In this document: piece by piece, positions 37,637 to 45,173 of the stretch | How the letters are laid out: each line of letters starts with the position of its first letter | Numbering within the stretch: position 1 is the stretch's first letter | Position numbers and translations under genes: made by a program | Notes under the pieces: generated by a model | The model's database searches: none | What the model was told of the DNA's origin: nothing | The model's input: only the letters and a program-made list of their open reading frames with translations | Assembly: GCF_002973595.1 (NCBI RefSeq) | Contig: NZ_PVEO01000001.1 | Location: forward strand, 372,001 to 436,000 | DNA: 64,000 bases | DNA from: Jejuia pallidilutea | Lineage (GTDB): Bacteria > Bacteroidota > Bacteroidia > Flavobacteriales > Flavobacteriaceae | Reading direction: 5' to 3'

Positions 37637-37692
37637 TGCGGGCGGAGAGACTCGAACTCTCACACCTCGCGGCACTAGATCCTAAGTCTAGC
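37637..37692 (-). pseudogene. tRNA-Leu(TAG) 3' fragment marking an ICE attachment site
   Basis: On the minus strand the sequence has a Leu-type anticodon arm (loop CTTAGGA, anticodon TAG) with stem CTAGA/TCTAG. A long variable arm with GTGCCGCGAGGTGTGAG, the T-arm GAGAG-TTCGAGT-CTCTC and the 3' acceptor strand CGCCCGC plus discriminator A follow. The D-arm and 5' acceptor strand are missing: upstream of the anticodon stem the sequence becomes unrelated (GGTGCAATATAC). CCA is not encoded. A tRNA cut at the anticodon arm beside a tyrosine integrase is the classic signature of site-specific integration; the intact gene should lie at the element's other end, outside this window. Confidence 0.85.
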
Positions 37693-37894
37693 GTATATTG
37701 CACCAAAGAAACACAAATACACTCATTTTCAATGACTTAAGTGTTTGTCAATTTTCTTTAAAGTCATATAATATCATATGATATCAATATTTGTTGTACC
37801 TATGTTGTACCCAAACGCAGATAATAATTTGTATCTTTACATAAGTACTTAATCAAATGATATCCTGATTTGACTTTCGCAAAACAGGTCAACG
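37693..37894. promoter_or_regulatory. Integrase upstream/att-proximal repeat region
   Basis: Contains a 14-bp perfect palindrome ATATCATATGATAT at 37771-37784, two copies of TGTTGTACC at 37792-37800 and 37803-37811 (11-bp period), two copies of ATGATATC at 37778-37785 and 37857-37864, and a 7-bp inverted pair ATGACTT/AAGTCAT (37732-37738, 37761-37767). The 16-mer CCTGATTTGACTTTCG at 37864-37879 reappears inverted upstream of the excisionase-like gene. These are good candidates for integrase arm sites and regulatory sites. Confidence 0.55.
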
Positions 37895-39109
37895 ATGTCA
37901 GCAAGTGCAAAAATAGTTCTACGTAAAAAGCCCAACACCAAAGGGCTTTATCCACTTGCAATTCGAATAACTAAAAATCGACGCTCTACATACAAACTTT
38001 TAGGTCATTATATAGATTTAGAGTATTGGGATTCAAAAAATAATGAAGTAAAAAAATCCCATCCGAATTCTGAAGGTTTAAATAACCTCATAACGTCAAA
38101 ATTATCTGAAGCTCGGAAAGGTCTTATTACTCTACAAACCAACAATAAAGATGCTTCTGCAAATCAAATTAAAAAAGAGATTTACAAACCCACATCAAAC
38201 CTAACATTTTTTGATTTTGCTGATGAACACCTAGAATCTCTCAAAGTAGAGGGAAAAATGAATCGTCTTTCTACAGATTCAGCTTGGGTTAGTTATATTG
38301 AAAAATATTGCAAAGTAAGGCATCTAACTTTTCAAGAAATCGATGAACGGTTTCTCAAAAAATTTAAAATATATTTAAAAGGCAACTGTTCTCTTACAGA
38401 AACTACTGCAATGAATGTCATGGTTTTTATTCGGCTGTTATTCAATAGAGCGATTAAAGATAAGGTTGTAAGTAAAGAACTTTATTGCTTTGGTTCTGGT
38501 AAATTCAAAATAAAATTTCCAGAAACTGTCAAAGTTGGACTCTCAGAAAAAGAATTAATAGTCATCGAGAACTTAGATAGTCTATCTGACGTGGAACGTC
38601 ATTCATTGAATGTATGGCTTTTCAGTTTTTATTTTGCAGGCATGAGGGTTTCAGATGTTCTGAAAACTAGATGGTCTCAAATTTACGATGATAGGTTACA
38701 CTACAGAATGGGTAAAAACTCCAAATTACTTTCTCTCAAAATACCTTCAAAAATCAATAAAATTTTAAAGGAATATATTTGCAATAGGAATAATGATGAT
38801 GACTTTATATTTCCAGAATTAAAAAAAGCTGATCTTGACGATGCTAAAGACTTGTACAATAAGATAAAAACTGCTAATAAAAAATTTAACAAGAACTTAA
38901 AGTCTATTGCTCTTAAAGCTGGAATAAACAAGAAAGTAACAATGCACATTGCTCGCCACTCATTCGGAAATATTGCTAGAGATACCATCCATCCATTAAT
39001 GCTTCAAAAACTGTATCGTCATAGTGATTTAAAAACCACAATTAATTATCAAGCCAACTTCATTCATACAGAAGCTGATGATGCTTTGGAAAGTGTAATC
39101 AACTTTTAA
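37895..39109 (+). CDS. int: Tyrosine site-specific integrase of the ICE
   Basis: A 404-residue tyrosine recombinase. An N-terminal arm-binding domain (about 1-90, KGLYPLAIRITKNRRSTYK) is followed by a SAM-like core-binding domain (about 100-200, FFDFADEHLESLKVEGK) and the catalytic domain. Catalytic residues are read as Arg251 (AGMRVSD), His351 and Arg354 (HIARHSF), His376 (LYRHSD) and nucleophile Tyr385 (TTINYQA). This is the Bacteroidetes integrase type used by CTnDOT-like and other ICEs. It lies 200 bp from the tRNA-Leu fragment, facing away from it, and should catalyse integration and excision at that tRNA. Confidence 0.95.
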   Translation: MSASAKIVLRKKPNTKGLYPLAIRITKNRRSTYKLLGHYIDLEYWDSKNNEVKKSHPNSEGLNNLITSKLSEARKGLITLQTNNKDASANQIKKEIYKPTSNLTFFDFADEHLESLKVEGKMNRLSTDSAWVSYIEKYCKVRHLTFQEIDERFLKKFKIYLKGNCSLTETTAMNVMVFIRLLFNRAIKDKVVSKELYCFGSGKFKIKFPETVKVGLSEKELIVIENLDSLSDVERHSLNVWLFSFYFAGMRVSDVLKTRWSQIYDDRLHYRMGKNSKLLSLKIPSKINKILKEYICNRNNDDDFIFPELKKADLDDAKDLYNKIKTANKKFNKNLKSIALKAGINKKVTMHIARHSFGNIARDTIHPLMLQKLYRHSDLKTTINYQANFIHTEADDALESVINF

Positions 39110-39110
39110 G

Positions 39111-40091
39111 TTATTTTAAAAGCTCTTCAGAATAATAAAAATTTGCGGGTAATCCTCCTGTATGCCAAAAGAGCACATTAGAGTTTTTTTCAATCTTGTT
39201 ATTTTGAAGATGGTCTATCATGCCGTAAAACGCTCTTCCAGAATAAACAGGGTCTAACAATATACCTTCACTTTGAGCCAATTGCCTAATGGCCATCTTT
39301 TCATTTTGAGTAATTACTCCATAACCAGGTTTATCATAATCCCTAATAAGTGTCGCATCTTTAATTGAGTATGTTTTTTGAATACTCAATTCTTTTTGAC
39401 CTTGATGAAGTATCTGTAAAATTGCATCGTCTAATGTTTTATCTCCTAAACCAATTTTATCTATGCTAATTGGTATTAGTTTAATATTAAGATTGTATAA
39501 ATCTATGCCAAGCTTTAGTCCTGCTTGAGTTCCACCAGAACTTGACGCAAAGAAAATGTAATCGATTTTCAAGTCATTTTCTGAAAGTTGACGCTCTAGT
39601 TCTTTAACTGCATCTACAAAGCCATAAGCTCCTAGCAAGTTTGAACCACCATAAGGGATTTCATAAACATTTCTTTTCTGTGCTTCTAAATCTTGCTTTA
39701 ATTTAATTATATCCTCCCCTTTTCTATTATCTCCAGTAAAATGAATTTTAGCTCCTAATAAATGAGAAAGTAACAAGTTACCATTGTAATTTTTGGGTGC
39801 TTTACCCCCTAACAGTAAATGGCATTCTAATCCTACCTTGGCACAAGCAGCTGCGGTTTGCCTGCAATGATTTGATTGTTGTGCTCCTGCTGTAATAACA
39901 GTATCAAATCCTTTAGCTAATACGTCATAAATAAAATATTGTAATTTTCTTACTTTATTTCCACCCGAGGCCAATCCTGAATTATCATCTCGCTTAATAA
40001 ACAAATTATAATCGGGATATTTTTTTGACAAATTTTCTAATTTTTCCAATGGTGTTGGGAAAAATCCGAGTGAATATTTTTCTGGTAGCAT
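39111..40091 (-). CDS. D-cysteine desulfhydrase / ACC deaminase family PLP enzyme (ICE cargo)
   Basis: A 326-residue fold-type II PLP enzyme. SGGNKVRKLQY near residue 42 carries the Schiff-base Lys46, TAGAQQSNHCRQTAAACAKVG is the substrate-carboxylate loop, and SSSGGTQAGLKLG forms the phosphate-binding turn. Family members deaminate D-cysteine to pyruvate, H2S and ammonia, or 1-aminocyclopropane-1-carboxylate; the two activities cannot be separated safely from sequence alone. It is convergent with the integrase (1-bp gap) and divergent from a membrane LuxR-type gene, so it looks like metabolic cargo of the element. Confidence 0.88.
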   Translation of the reverse strand: MLPEKYSLGFFPTPLEKLENLSKKYPDYNLFIKRDDNSGLASGGNKVRKLQYFIYDVLAKGFDTVITAGAQQSNHCRQTAAACAKVGLECHLLLGGKAPKNYNGNLLLSHLLGAKIHFTGDNRKGEDIIKLKQDLEAQKRNVYEIPYGGSNLLGAYGFVDAVKELERQLSENDLKIDYIFFASSSGGTQAGLKLGIDLYNLNIKLIPISIDKIGLGDKTLDDAILQILHQGQKELSIQKTYSIKDATLIRDYDKPGYGVITQNEKMAIRQLAQSEGILLDPVYSGRAFYGMIDHLQNNKIEKNSNVLFWHTGGLPANFYYSEELLK

Positions 40092-40178
40092 TTTGGCCTG
40101 TTTTTAATTCATACTAATATATAGTATCTTTATAAGTAATAAAAGTAGAATGTACTTTTTTGTTAATCAATCACTTAT

Positions 40179-41096
40179 ATGCTATCCCAAGAACAAGAAT
40201 ATCATTTTACCCCAGTTTATGAATATTCATCTTCAATGCATTGGATAGTGTTGTTCATGTGTATTGTAATAGGGTTTACAATTATATTTCAATCTTTTAA
40301 AATAGTTTTCAATAAAAACAAATCTAATAACACATCATTTAGGTATCTAATACTTGCTATCCTTTTTCTATTATATAATCTGTTAAATGGGTTACTGCCT
40401 GATACATCTTTACCTGGGCCGCTCTTTATTCAATACATAATAACCTACAGCATCTCGATAATAATGTGTATTTATTTAGTATGGTACCTTTACAAGGAAT
40501 TCAACATAATTACCCCAAATAGATTTTTTAAAATAAAAAATCTTATCTGGTTGCTTTCATTCACTTTTGTCTTTCTTTTTATTTTACCGTTTTACTTTAC
40601 CAATTCATTAAATTCTGCAAGAAGTCTATTTTTGGTATTTCCAACGTTTCTATCTGTAACATTTTTAGTTTACTTCTTTATGACTATAAAAAAAGAGGTT
40701 AAAAGACAGCGTTATTTTAAAATCCAAACCTATTTGGGTCTCACCTCTATACTATCCATTATTCTATTGCCATTGCTTACGTATTTTGGAGATTTTCAAC
40801 CCATTACCCAACCTCTAGTTACTATGGCATTCTTTTTAGTAACTACAATGGAAATAAACAGCTATTTATACAGATTAAAAAACACCTACATATTAAAGCG
40901 AAACATTGGAAAGGAGTATAATTTTACCAACAGGGAAAACGAGATTGCTATTCAAATATTAAAAAGAAAAAGCTATAAAGAAATTTCTAATAATATGTTT
41001 ATTGCTTATGGCACAGTGAGGAAACATGCTTCTAATCTATTTGTAAAATCTAATGTTTCTAGTAAAGAAGAGTTTATAGATAAATTTAATGAATAG
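40179..41096 (+). CDS. Multi-pass membrane protein with C-terminal LuxR-type HTH
   Basis: A 305-residue protein with about six or seven hydrophobic segments in the first 225 residues (for example WIVLFMCIVIGFTIIF, FRYLILAILFLLYNLL, LIWLLSFTFVFLFILPF, SIILLPLLTYF). A cytoplasmic LuxR-type HTH follows at about 240-300 (NFTNRENEIAIQILKRKSYKEI, TVRKHASNLFVK). It is probably a membrane-bound transcription factor that senses a signal in or across the membrane. It diverges from the D-cysteine desulfhydrase-like gene with an 87-bp gap, so it may control that cargo gene. Confidence 0.8.
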   Translation: MLSQEQEYHFTPVYEYSSSMHWIVLFMCIVIGFTIIFQSFKIVFNKNKSNNTSFRYLILAILFLLYNLLNGLLPDTSLPGPLFIQYIITYSISIIMCIYLVWYLYKEFNIITPNRFFKIKNLIWLLSFTFVFLFILPFYFTNSLNSARSLFLVFPTFLSVTFLVYFFMTIKKEVKRQRYFKIQTYLGLTSILSIILLPLLTYFGDFQPITQPLVTMAFFLVTTMEINSYLYRLKNTYILKRNIGKEYNFTNRENEIAIQILKRKSYKEISNNMFIAYGTVRKHASNLFVKSNVSSKEEFIDKFNE

Positions 41097-41143
41097 CTCT
41101 GAAATGAAGCTAAACGTTGCTTATCTAATTATGTGAATAAAAG

Positions 41144-41175
41144 TACACAGGCAATATACACAAAATTTACACAGG
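41144..41175. repeat. Three TACACA direct repeats upstream of rteC
   Basis: TACACAGG at 41144-41151, TACACA at 41157-41162 and TACACAGG at 41168-41175, spaced 13 and 11 bp, about one helical turn each. They lie in the 265-bp gap between the LuxR-type gene and rteC and could be a regulator site. Confidence 0.45.
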
Positions 41176-41361
41176 TTTTATTTTAATGTCTCGTCATTAT
41201 TCATCATATTAAAGTATTAAAAAAATAGCAAGTCCACAGAGAAGGCATTTAAAAATATTAAGAATTGAAGGCATCCTATTTCTCTCACAACTTTCAACTG
41301 TATAATCCCTTTTAATTTTAGATTCTTAACGGTAATTTCTATTTTCTAATTACTAAGCAAA

Positions 41362-42198
41362 ATGGATTTTGAAGCCCAAAACAATAAACTTCTTAAGCAA
41401 TTAGAGGAAATAAAATATAGTTCAACAGGAATTATAGAGCGCTCAAACAAATCTATTATCATTTGCAGAAATCTTCTTAATACTTATAGAAAAACAATAG
41501 CCACAATTGAATTTGATTCAATTCAACATGAGATATATTTTTTTAAAACCATCAAACAAGTTCCTTTTTCACAGCTAATATATTATTCTGAAATACGTTC
41601 GTTCGAAATTCAATTTCCTAAAGCAGATAGAACTGAGCAAAGTAAATTTTTAAAAAAGAAATTAGGGAAACTAAATCGTTTCTTCCTTTACAATATGGAT
41701 TTTGTTCAATATATTGAATCAAAACACACTCATTTAGACGAACATTACTTTACCAGAAATTACCTTGACCAAACCCCAATAACATCATCAAAATTTTATT
41801 TTCAAGACCCAGATTTCTGCACGCCCTACGATCTACTCTTTGGTAAACTAAAAGCTTATCATCGATTTATAAATTATTTGCAAGACAAACTCTCGCATAT
41901 TGAAAAGGCAAATAATAACAACAGTACAACACCACCATATCAACCTGAACTTGAATGGACTTCGTCTAAAACAGCATTAACAGAACTAATCTACGCGCTG
42001 CATCATAATCGAGTTATAAATAATGGAAAATCAGACATCAAAGACATCGCTTCTGCACTAGAAAAAGTATTTCATTTTCAATTAGGTGATTACTACAAAA
42101 CATTTGCTGAAATTAAAACTCGTAAAATTAGTCGCACTAAATTCCTAGACGATTTATCCGAAGGGCTATTATCATACATAAATAGTACTGAGGAATAA
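41362..42198 (+). CDS. rteC: RteC-family regulator of ICE excision
   Basis: A 278-residue protein matching the RteC family in length and in features such as FKTIKQVPFSQLIYYSEIRSFEIQFP, KLNRFFLYNMDFVQYIES and, near the C-terminus, WTSSKTALTELIYALHHNRVINNG, which leads a winged-helix-like DNA-binding part. In CTnDOT, RteC activates the excision operon. Here it precedes an excisionase-like HTH gene, the same logical order. No tetQ-rteA-rteB genes are visible, so the tetracycline trigger of CTnDOT is not present in this window. Confidence 0.85.
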   Translation: MDFEAQNNKLLKQLEEIKYSSTGIIERSNKSIIICRNLLNTYRKTIATIEFDSIQHEIYFFKTIKQVPFSQLIYYSEIRSFEIQFPKADRTEQSKFLKKKLGKLNRFFLYNMDFVQYIESKHTHLDEHYFTRNYLDQTPITSSKFYFQDPDFCTPYDLLFGKLKAYHRFINYLQDKLSHIEKANNNNSTTPPYQPELEWTSSKTALTELIYALHHNRVINNGKSDIKDIASALEKVFHFQLGDYYKTFAEIKTRKISRTKFLDDLSEGLLSYINSTEE

Positions 42199-42392
42199 TA
42201 AAAAAACACCGTACTCGGTTTACCTCCTGCTTTTGCTATTTTATGTATTAATCATTCTATTCTTTGGCTCAAAATCGGCATTAAGCTCATTAAAACACTA
42301 CAAATTACACCATTCTAAATACTGTTAAATTTTCACCCGACTACGGGTAAACTACTGCTTAAATATCATCAAAGCTTATCAAATTTGTCTAA

Positions 42393-42408
42393 CGAAAGTC
42401 AAATCAGG
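42393..42408 (-). promoter_or_regulatory. 16-bp site shared (inverted) with the integrase upstream region
   Basis: CGAAAGTCAAATCAGG here is the exact reverse complement of 37864-37879, which ends 15 bp before the integrase start codon. It lies 57 bp upstream of the excisionase-like gene. A shared operator or integrase/Xis-binding site is the likely reading. Confidence 0.6.
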
Positions 42409-42465
42409 TTAAGGGCTGTCATTTAATTTAAAAAAAGATAGTCCTTTTCCATTAAAAAATTAGTT

Positions 42466-42747
42466 ATGCCAACAAGTATTATCACCACAGACGATCTCAG
42501 GGATTTTAAAATAGAATTACTAAATGCTATTAAAAAAATACTCATAAAACACAATGGGTCTGGTCTTAAAAAATACCTCAAATCTTCAGAAGTTATGGAC
42601 CTATTACATATAAGTCCTGGCACATTGCAAAGTTTTAGAGATAATGGCACCATTCCTTATACAAAAATGGGAAATATTATTTTTTACGAAGCTGATGAAA
42701 TTCAAAAAGTGATGACCGCAAATAGAGTACATCACAAAATTGATTAA
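42466..42747 (+). CDS. Excisionase-like helix-turn-helix protein
   Basis: A 93-residue protein with a MerR/excisionase-type winged HTH at about residues 38-88 (KYLKSSEVMDLLHISPGTLQSFRDNGTIPYTKMGNIIFY). This is the shape of Xis2c/Xis-like proteins encoded after rteC in Bacteroidetes elements. It likely bends DNA at the attachment site and may regulate the downstream replication genes, the next of which begins 6 bp after its stop. Confidence 0.82.
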   Translation: MPTSIITTDDLRDFKIELLNAIKKILIKHNGSGLKKYLKSSEVMDLLHISPGTLQSFRDNGTIPYTKMGNIIFYEADEIQKVMTANRVHHKID

Positions 42748-42753
42748 AGATGT

Positions 42754-43401
42754 ATGAATTATATAAAACATTTAAGTGCCGCATTTCAAATGATAGTGAA
42801 GGACTCAAGATTAAACCCTACACATGTTAGCCTTTATATGGCATTATTTCAGCTTTGGAACATAACACGTTTTTCTGAAGTGTTTTATATAAACCGGCAG
42901 GAAGTTATGCAGTTTTCAAAAATTGGTTCCAAAACAACATTTCATCGCTGTATGCAAGATTTACACAATTGGAAATACATCAAATATATCCCCTCTCATA
43001 ATATTTATAAAAGTAGCAAAGTGAGCATGCCCATTTTTGGGACAACAACTGGCCAAGTAATGGCGAACAATAAAACAAGTACTGGCCAAGTACTGGTATC
43101 TAATAAAAACATTAATAAACAAATAGTAAACATTAATAAAACAAAGCTACCAAAAAATGAAATTGAAGTCATTAATTTTTTTAAAAATAACAACTGGCCT
43201 GCAAGGGAAGCTCAAAAATTTTACAACCATTATCAATCCATTGGCTGGAAAATTGGTGGTAAAATAAAAATTGAAGATTGGCATGCAACAGCAAGTAATT
43301 GGATGATAAAAGCTGATGAATTTGAAACAATTGATGAATTATCCCAAAATAAGGACAACCTAAAAACAAGTAAACGTAAAAATTATGGTCAACCCTTGTA
43401 A
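42754..43401 (+). CDS. Putative replication initiator / DnaD-like winged-helix protein
   Basis: A 215-residue protein. The first 90 residues look like a winged helix (NPTHVSLYMALFQLWN, VFYINRQEVMQFSKIGSKTTFHRCMQDLHNWKYI), the pattern of RepA/DnaD-type initiators. A short linker with two TGQV repeats follows. The C-terminal region includes EVINFFKNNNWPAREAQKFYNHYQSIGWKIGG and WHATASNWM, resembling the DnaD-tail motif that binds DNA. The following gene is a DnaC-like loader overlapping by 17 bp, which supports a replication role. Family assignment is inferred. Confidence 0.6.
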   Translation: MNYIKHLSAAFQMIVKDSRLNPTHVSLYMALFQLWNITRFSEVFYINRQEVMQFSKIGSKTTFHRCMQDLHNWKYIKYIPSHNIYKSSKVSMPIFGTTTGQVMANNKTSTGQVLVSNKNINKQIVNINKTKLPKNEIEVINFFKNNNWPAREAQKFYNHYQSIGWKIGGKIKIEDWHATASNWMIKADEFETIDELSQNKDNLKTSKRKNYGQPL

Positions 43402-44041
43402 AATAGTAGAAGAACACAAAGAATATTCTCTTGGCAAATTTAATGGCAATGAAGTGGTTTACGACTTCGAAAAGATATTAATATACCTAGATGCTAAGGG
43501 TAAATTACTTTTTGGGAAAAAATTTAAAATCTATGAAGAAGACCGTCCAATCATTTTAAAACTCTGCCACTACTTTATAAAAGACAAAGAAAATTGCGAA
43601 AAACATGAGATTGACCCTAATAAAGGAATTTTGCTCTCCGGACCAGTAGGCTGTGGTAAAACTAGCCTTATGATACTGCTAAAATTTATTGTTCCGTTGC
43701 AAAAACCATATATACTAATACCATGCAGAAACATAGTGTTTGGTTTTAATCACATTGGCTACAAAACCATCGAAGATTATGGTTGCAGGCAATTTTTTTG
43801 CTTTGATGATTTGGGTGTTGAGCCCATTGGAAGGCACTACGGAAAAGACTGTAACGTAATGGGTGAAATACTGCTTTCACGTCATGAACTTTTTACAAAC
43901 CATAACATAAAAACACACGCAACTACAAACCTAAATGCCGAAGAATTAGAAAATTTATACGGCAATAGAGTTCGCAGCCGTATGCGAGAATTATTCAACC
44001 TCGTAGCATTTGATGAAGACACTAGCGACAAACGAAAATAA
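43385..44041 (+). CDS. DnaC/IstB-like P-loop ATPase, probable helicase loader of the element
   Basis: A 218-residue AAA-type ATPase with Walker A GPVGCGKTS (Lys92), Walker B FFCFDDLG (Asp141-Asp142) and a late segment ATTNLNAEELENLYGNRVRSRM that matches the sensor/arginine-finger region of DnaC-like proteins. It starts inside the preceding gene (17-bp overlap), indicating translational coupling. Together with the DnaD-like partner it probably loads replicative helicase onto the excised circular element. An IstB-type transposase helper is less likely because no transposase is nearby. Confidence 0.8.
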   Translation: MVNPCKIVEEHKEYSLGKFNGNEVVYDFEKILIYLDAKGKLLFGKKFKIYEEDRPIILKLCHYFIKDKENCEKHEIDPNKGILLSGPVGCGKTSLMILLKFIVPLQKPYILIPCRNIVFGFNHIGYKTIEDYGCRQFFCFDDLGVEPIGRHYGKDCNVMGEILLSRHELFTNHNIKTHATTNLNAEELENLYGNRVRSRMRELFNLVAFDEDTSDKRK

Positions 44042-44053
44042 AATTTAGAAATC

Positions 44054-45172
44054 ATGAAAATAGCAACCTTTAACGTTCAAAACCTGTTTCACAAAGACAA
44101 AAGCCTTTTCGAAAAGCCATTTGGTAAGAACTTCACCGATTGGGTAGACGAACTCGATACTTTAATGCTTAAAACTCATAAATCACTGCACCAACAAAAT
44201 CGCATAAGGGAATTATCATTTTTAATTGGTTTTGAAAAATCAAGCCCAAGACCCTATGCGGTTTTACGCCGAAAAGCAGGGTATTTATACATGAAAGGTT
44301 TAAGCCATTCTATTGAAAACAAAGCGAGCAACCTTACAAATTGGAATGGTTGGATCGAACTGCAAACCTTACCAATTCATCCTAAAGCTACAGATCACAA
44401 AGCCCAGGTTATCGCAGCAATTAATCCCGATATTTTGTTGCTCCAAGAAATTGAGGATAGAGCGTCTTTTGAGGAATTCAATCAACTCATTCTACCAAAA
44501 TATGACTTCAAACCTTATGAACAGTCTTTTGTGATTCAAGGCAATGACATGAATGGCCTAGAAATGGGAATAGCCTTGCGACAAGGCTACAATCTCAAAG
44601 CTGTTAGGACTCATAATATTAACGACATAATCAATGATGATGGCAAAAACCTTATCGAATATGAAATCAAAACACCTTCAAAAGAGACCATTTGGTTGCT
44701 AAATACTTATCTACAAAAACCTACGAAGGATATTAATCAATCTCATCTTATAAGAAAAAAACAAATTACTAAAATCGCCGAAATTTATAAGAAACTCATA
44801 GCTGAAGGCAAAACCAATGTCCTCATTGCAGGCACATTTAATGCGCCATCTTATTGTGATTCTTTATCGCCAATAATTCAAAATACTGACCTAAAAGACA
44901 TAACAAAACATCTCTCTTTTGAAGTGGATATTGATAAGGGAAACGATGCGGCATACTTCAGAATGGGGGCTTATAGAATGGGCGTCAACATTAAGCAGAA
45001 AGATTATATGTTCTTCTCTCCTGCCCTTTTTCATAAAATGAAGGATAGCGGCTTAAATCGCAAAGCGATGTGGCCTGAAAAACGACCTGATTGGTCTATT
45101 TATAAAACCGTTTCTAACAAGAATTTGGCTGCTAGTGAGCATCCTTTGGTTTGGGGGAAAATAGAATTATAG
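44054..45172 (+). CDS. Endonuclease/exonuclease/phosphatase (EEP) family protein with altered active-site motifs
   Basis: A 372-residue cytoplasmic protein with EEP motifs: IATFNVQNL at the start (metal-site Asn) and LLLQEIED with Glu132. The normally conserved GDFN motif reads GTFN (residues 260-263) and the terminal SDH reads SEH (361-363). Loss of the first Asp, a key catalytic residue in this superfamily, and the Asp-to-Glu change make nuclease activity doubtful. An insertion-like region around residues 20-110 is also present. It follows the DnaC-like gene by 12 bp and meets the ImmA-like gene head-on. Confidence 0.78.
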   Translation: MKIATFNVQNLFHKDKSLFEKPFGKNFTDWVDELDTLMLKTHKSLHQQNRIRELSFLIGFEKSSPRPYAVLRRKAGYLYMKGLSHSIENKASNLTNWNGWIELQTLPIHPKATDHKAQVIAAINPDILLLQEIEDRASFEEFNQLILPKYDFKPYEQSFVIQGNDMNGLEMGIALRQGYNLKAVRTHNINDIINDDGKNLIEYEIKTPSKETIWLLNTYLQKPTKDINQSHLIRKKQITKIAEIYKKLIAEGKTNVLIAGTFNAPSYCDSLSPIIQNTDLKDITKHLSFEVDIDKGNDAAYFRMGAYRMGVNIKQKDYMFFSPALFHKMKDSGLNRKAMWPEKRPDWSIYKTVSNKNLAASEHPLVWGKIEL

Positions 45173-45173
45173 T

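Noticed and set aside
37637-37692. A complete functional tRNA-Leu gene
   Set aside because: The D-arm and 5' acceptor strand cannot be found; the upstream bases do not pair with the 3' acceptor strand CGCCCGC.
43385-44041. IstB transposase helper protein
   Set aside because: The Walker motifs fit, but no IstA or other transposase, and no terminal inverted repeats, are nearby; overlap with a DnaD-like gene favours helicase loading.
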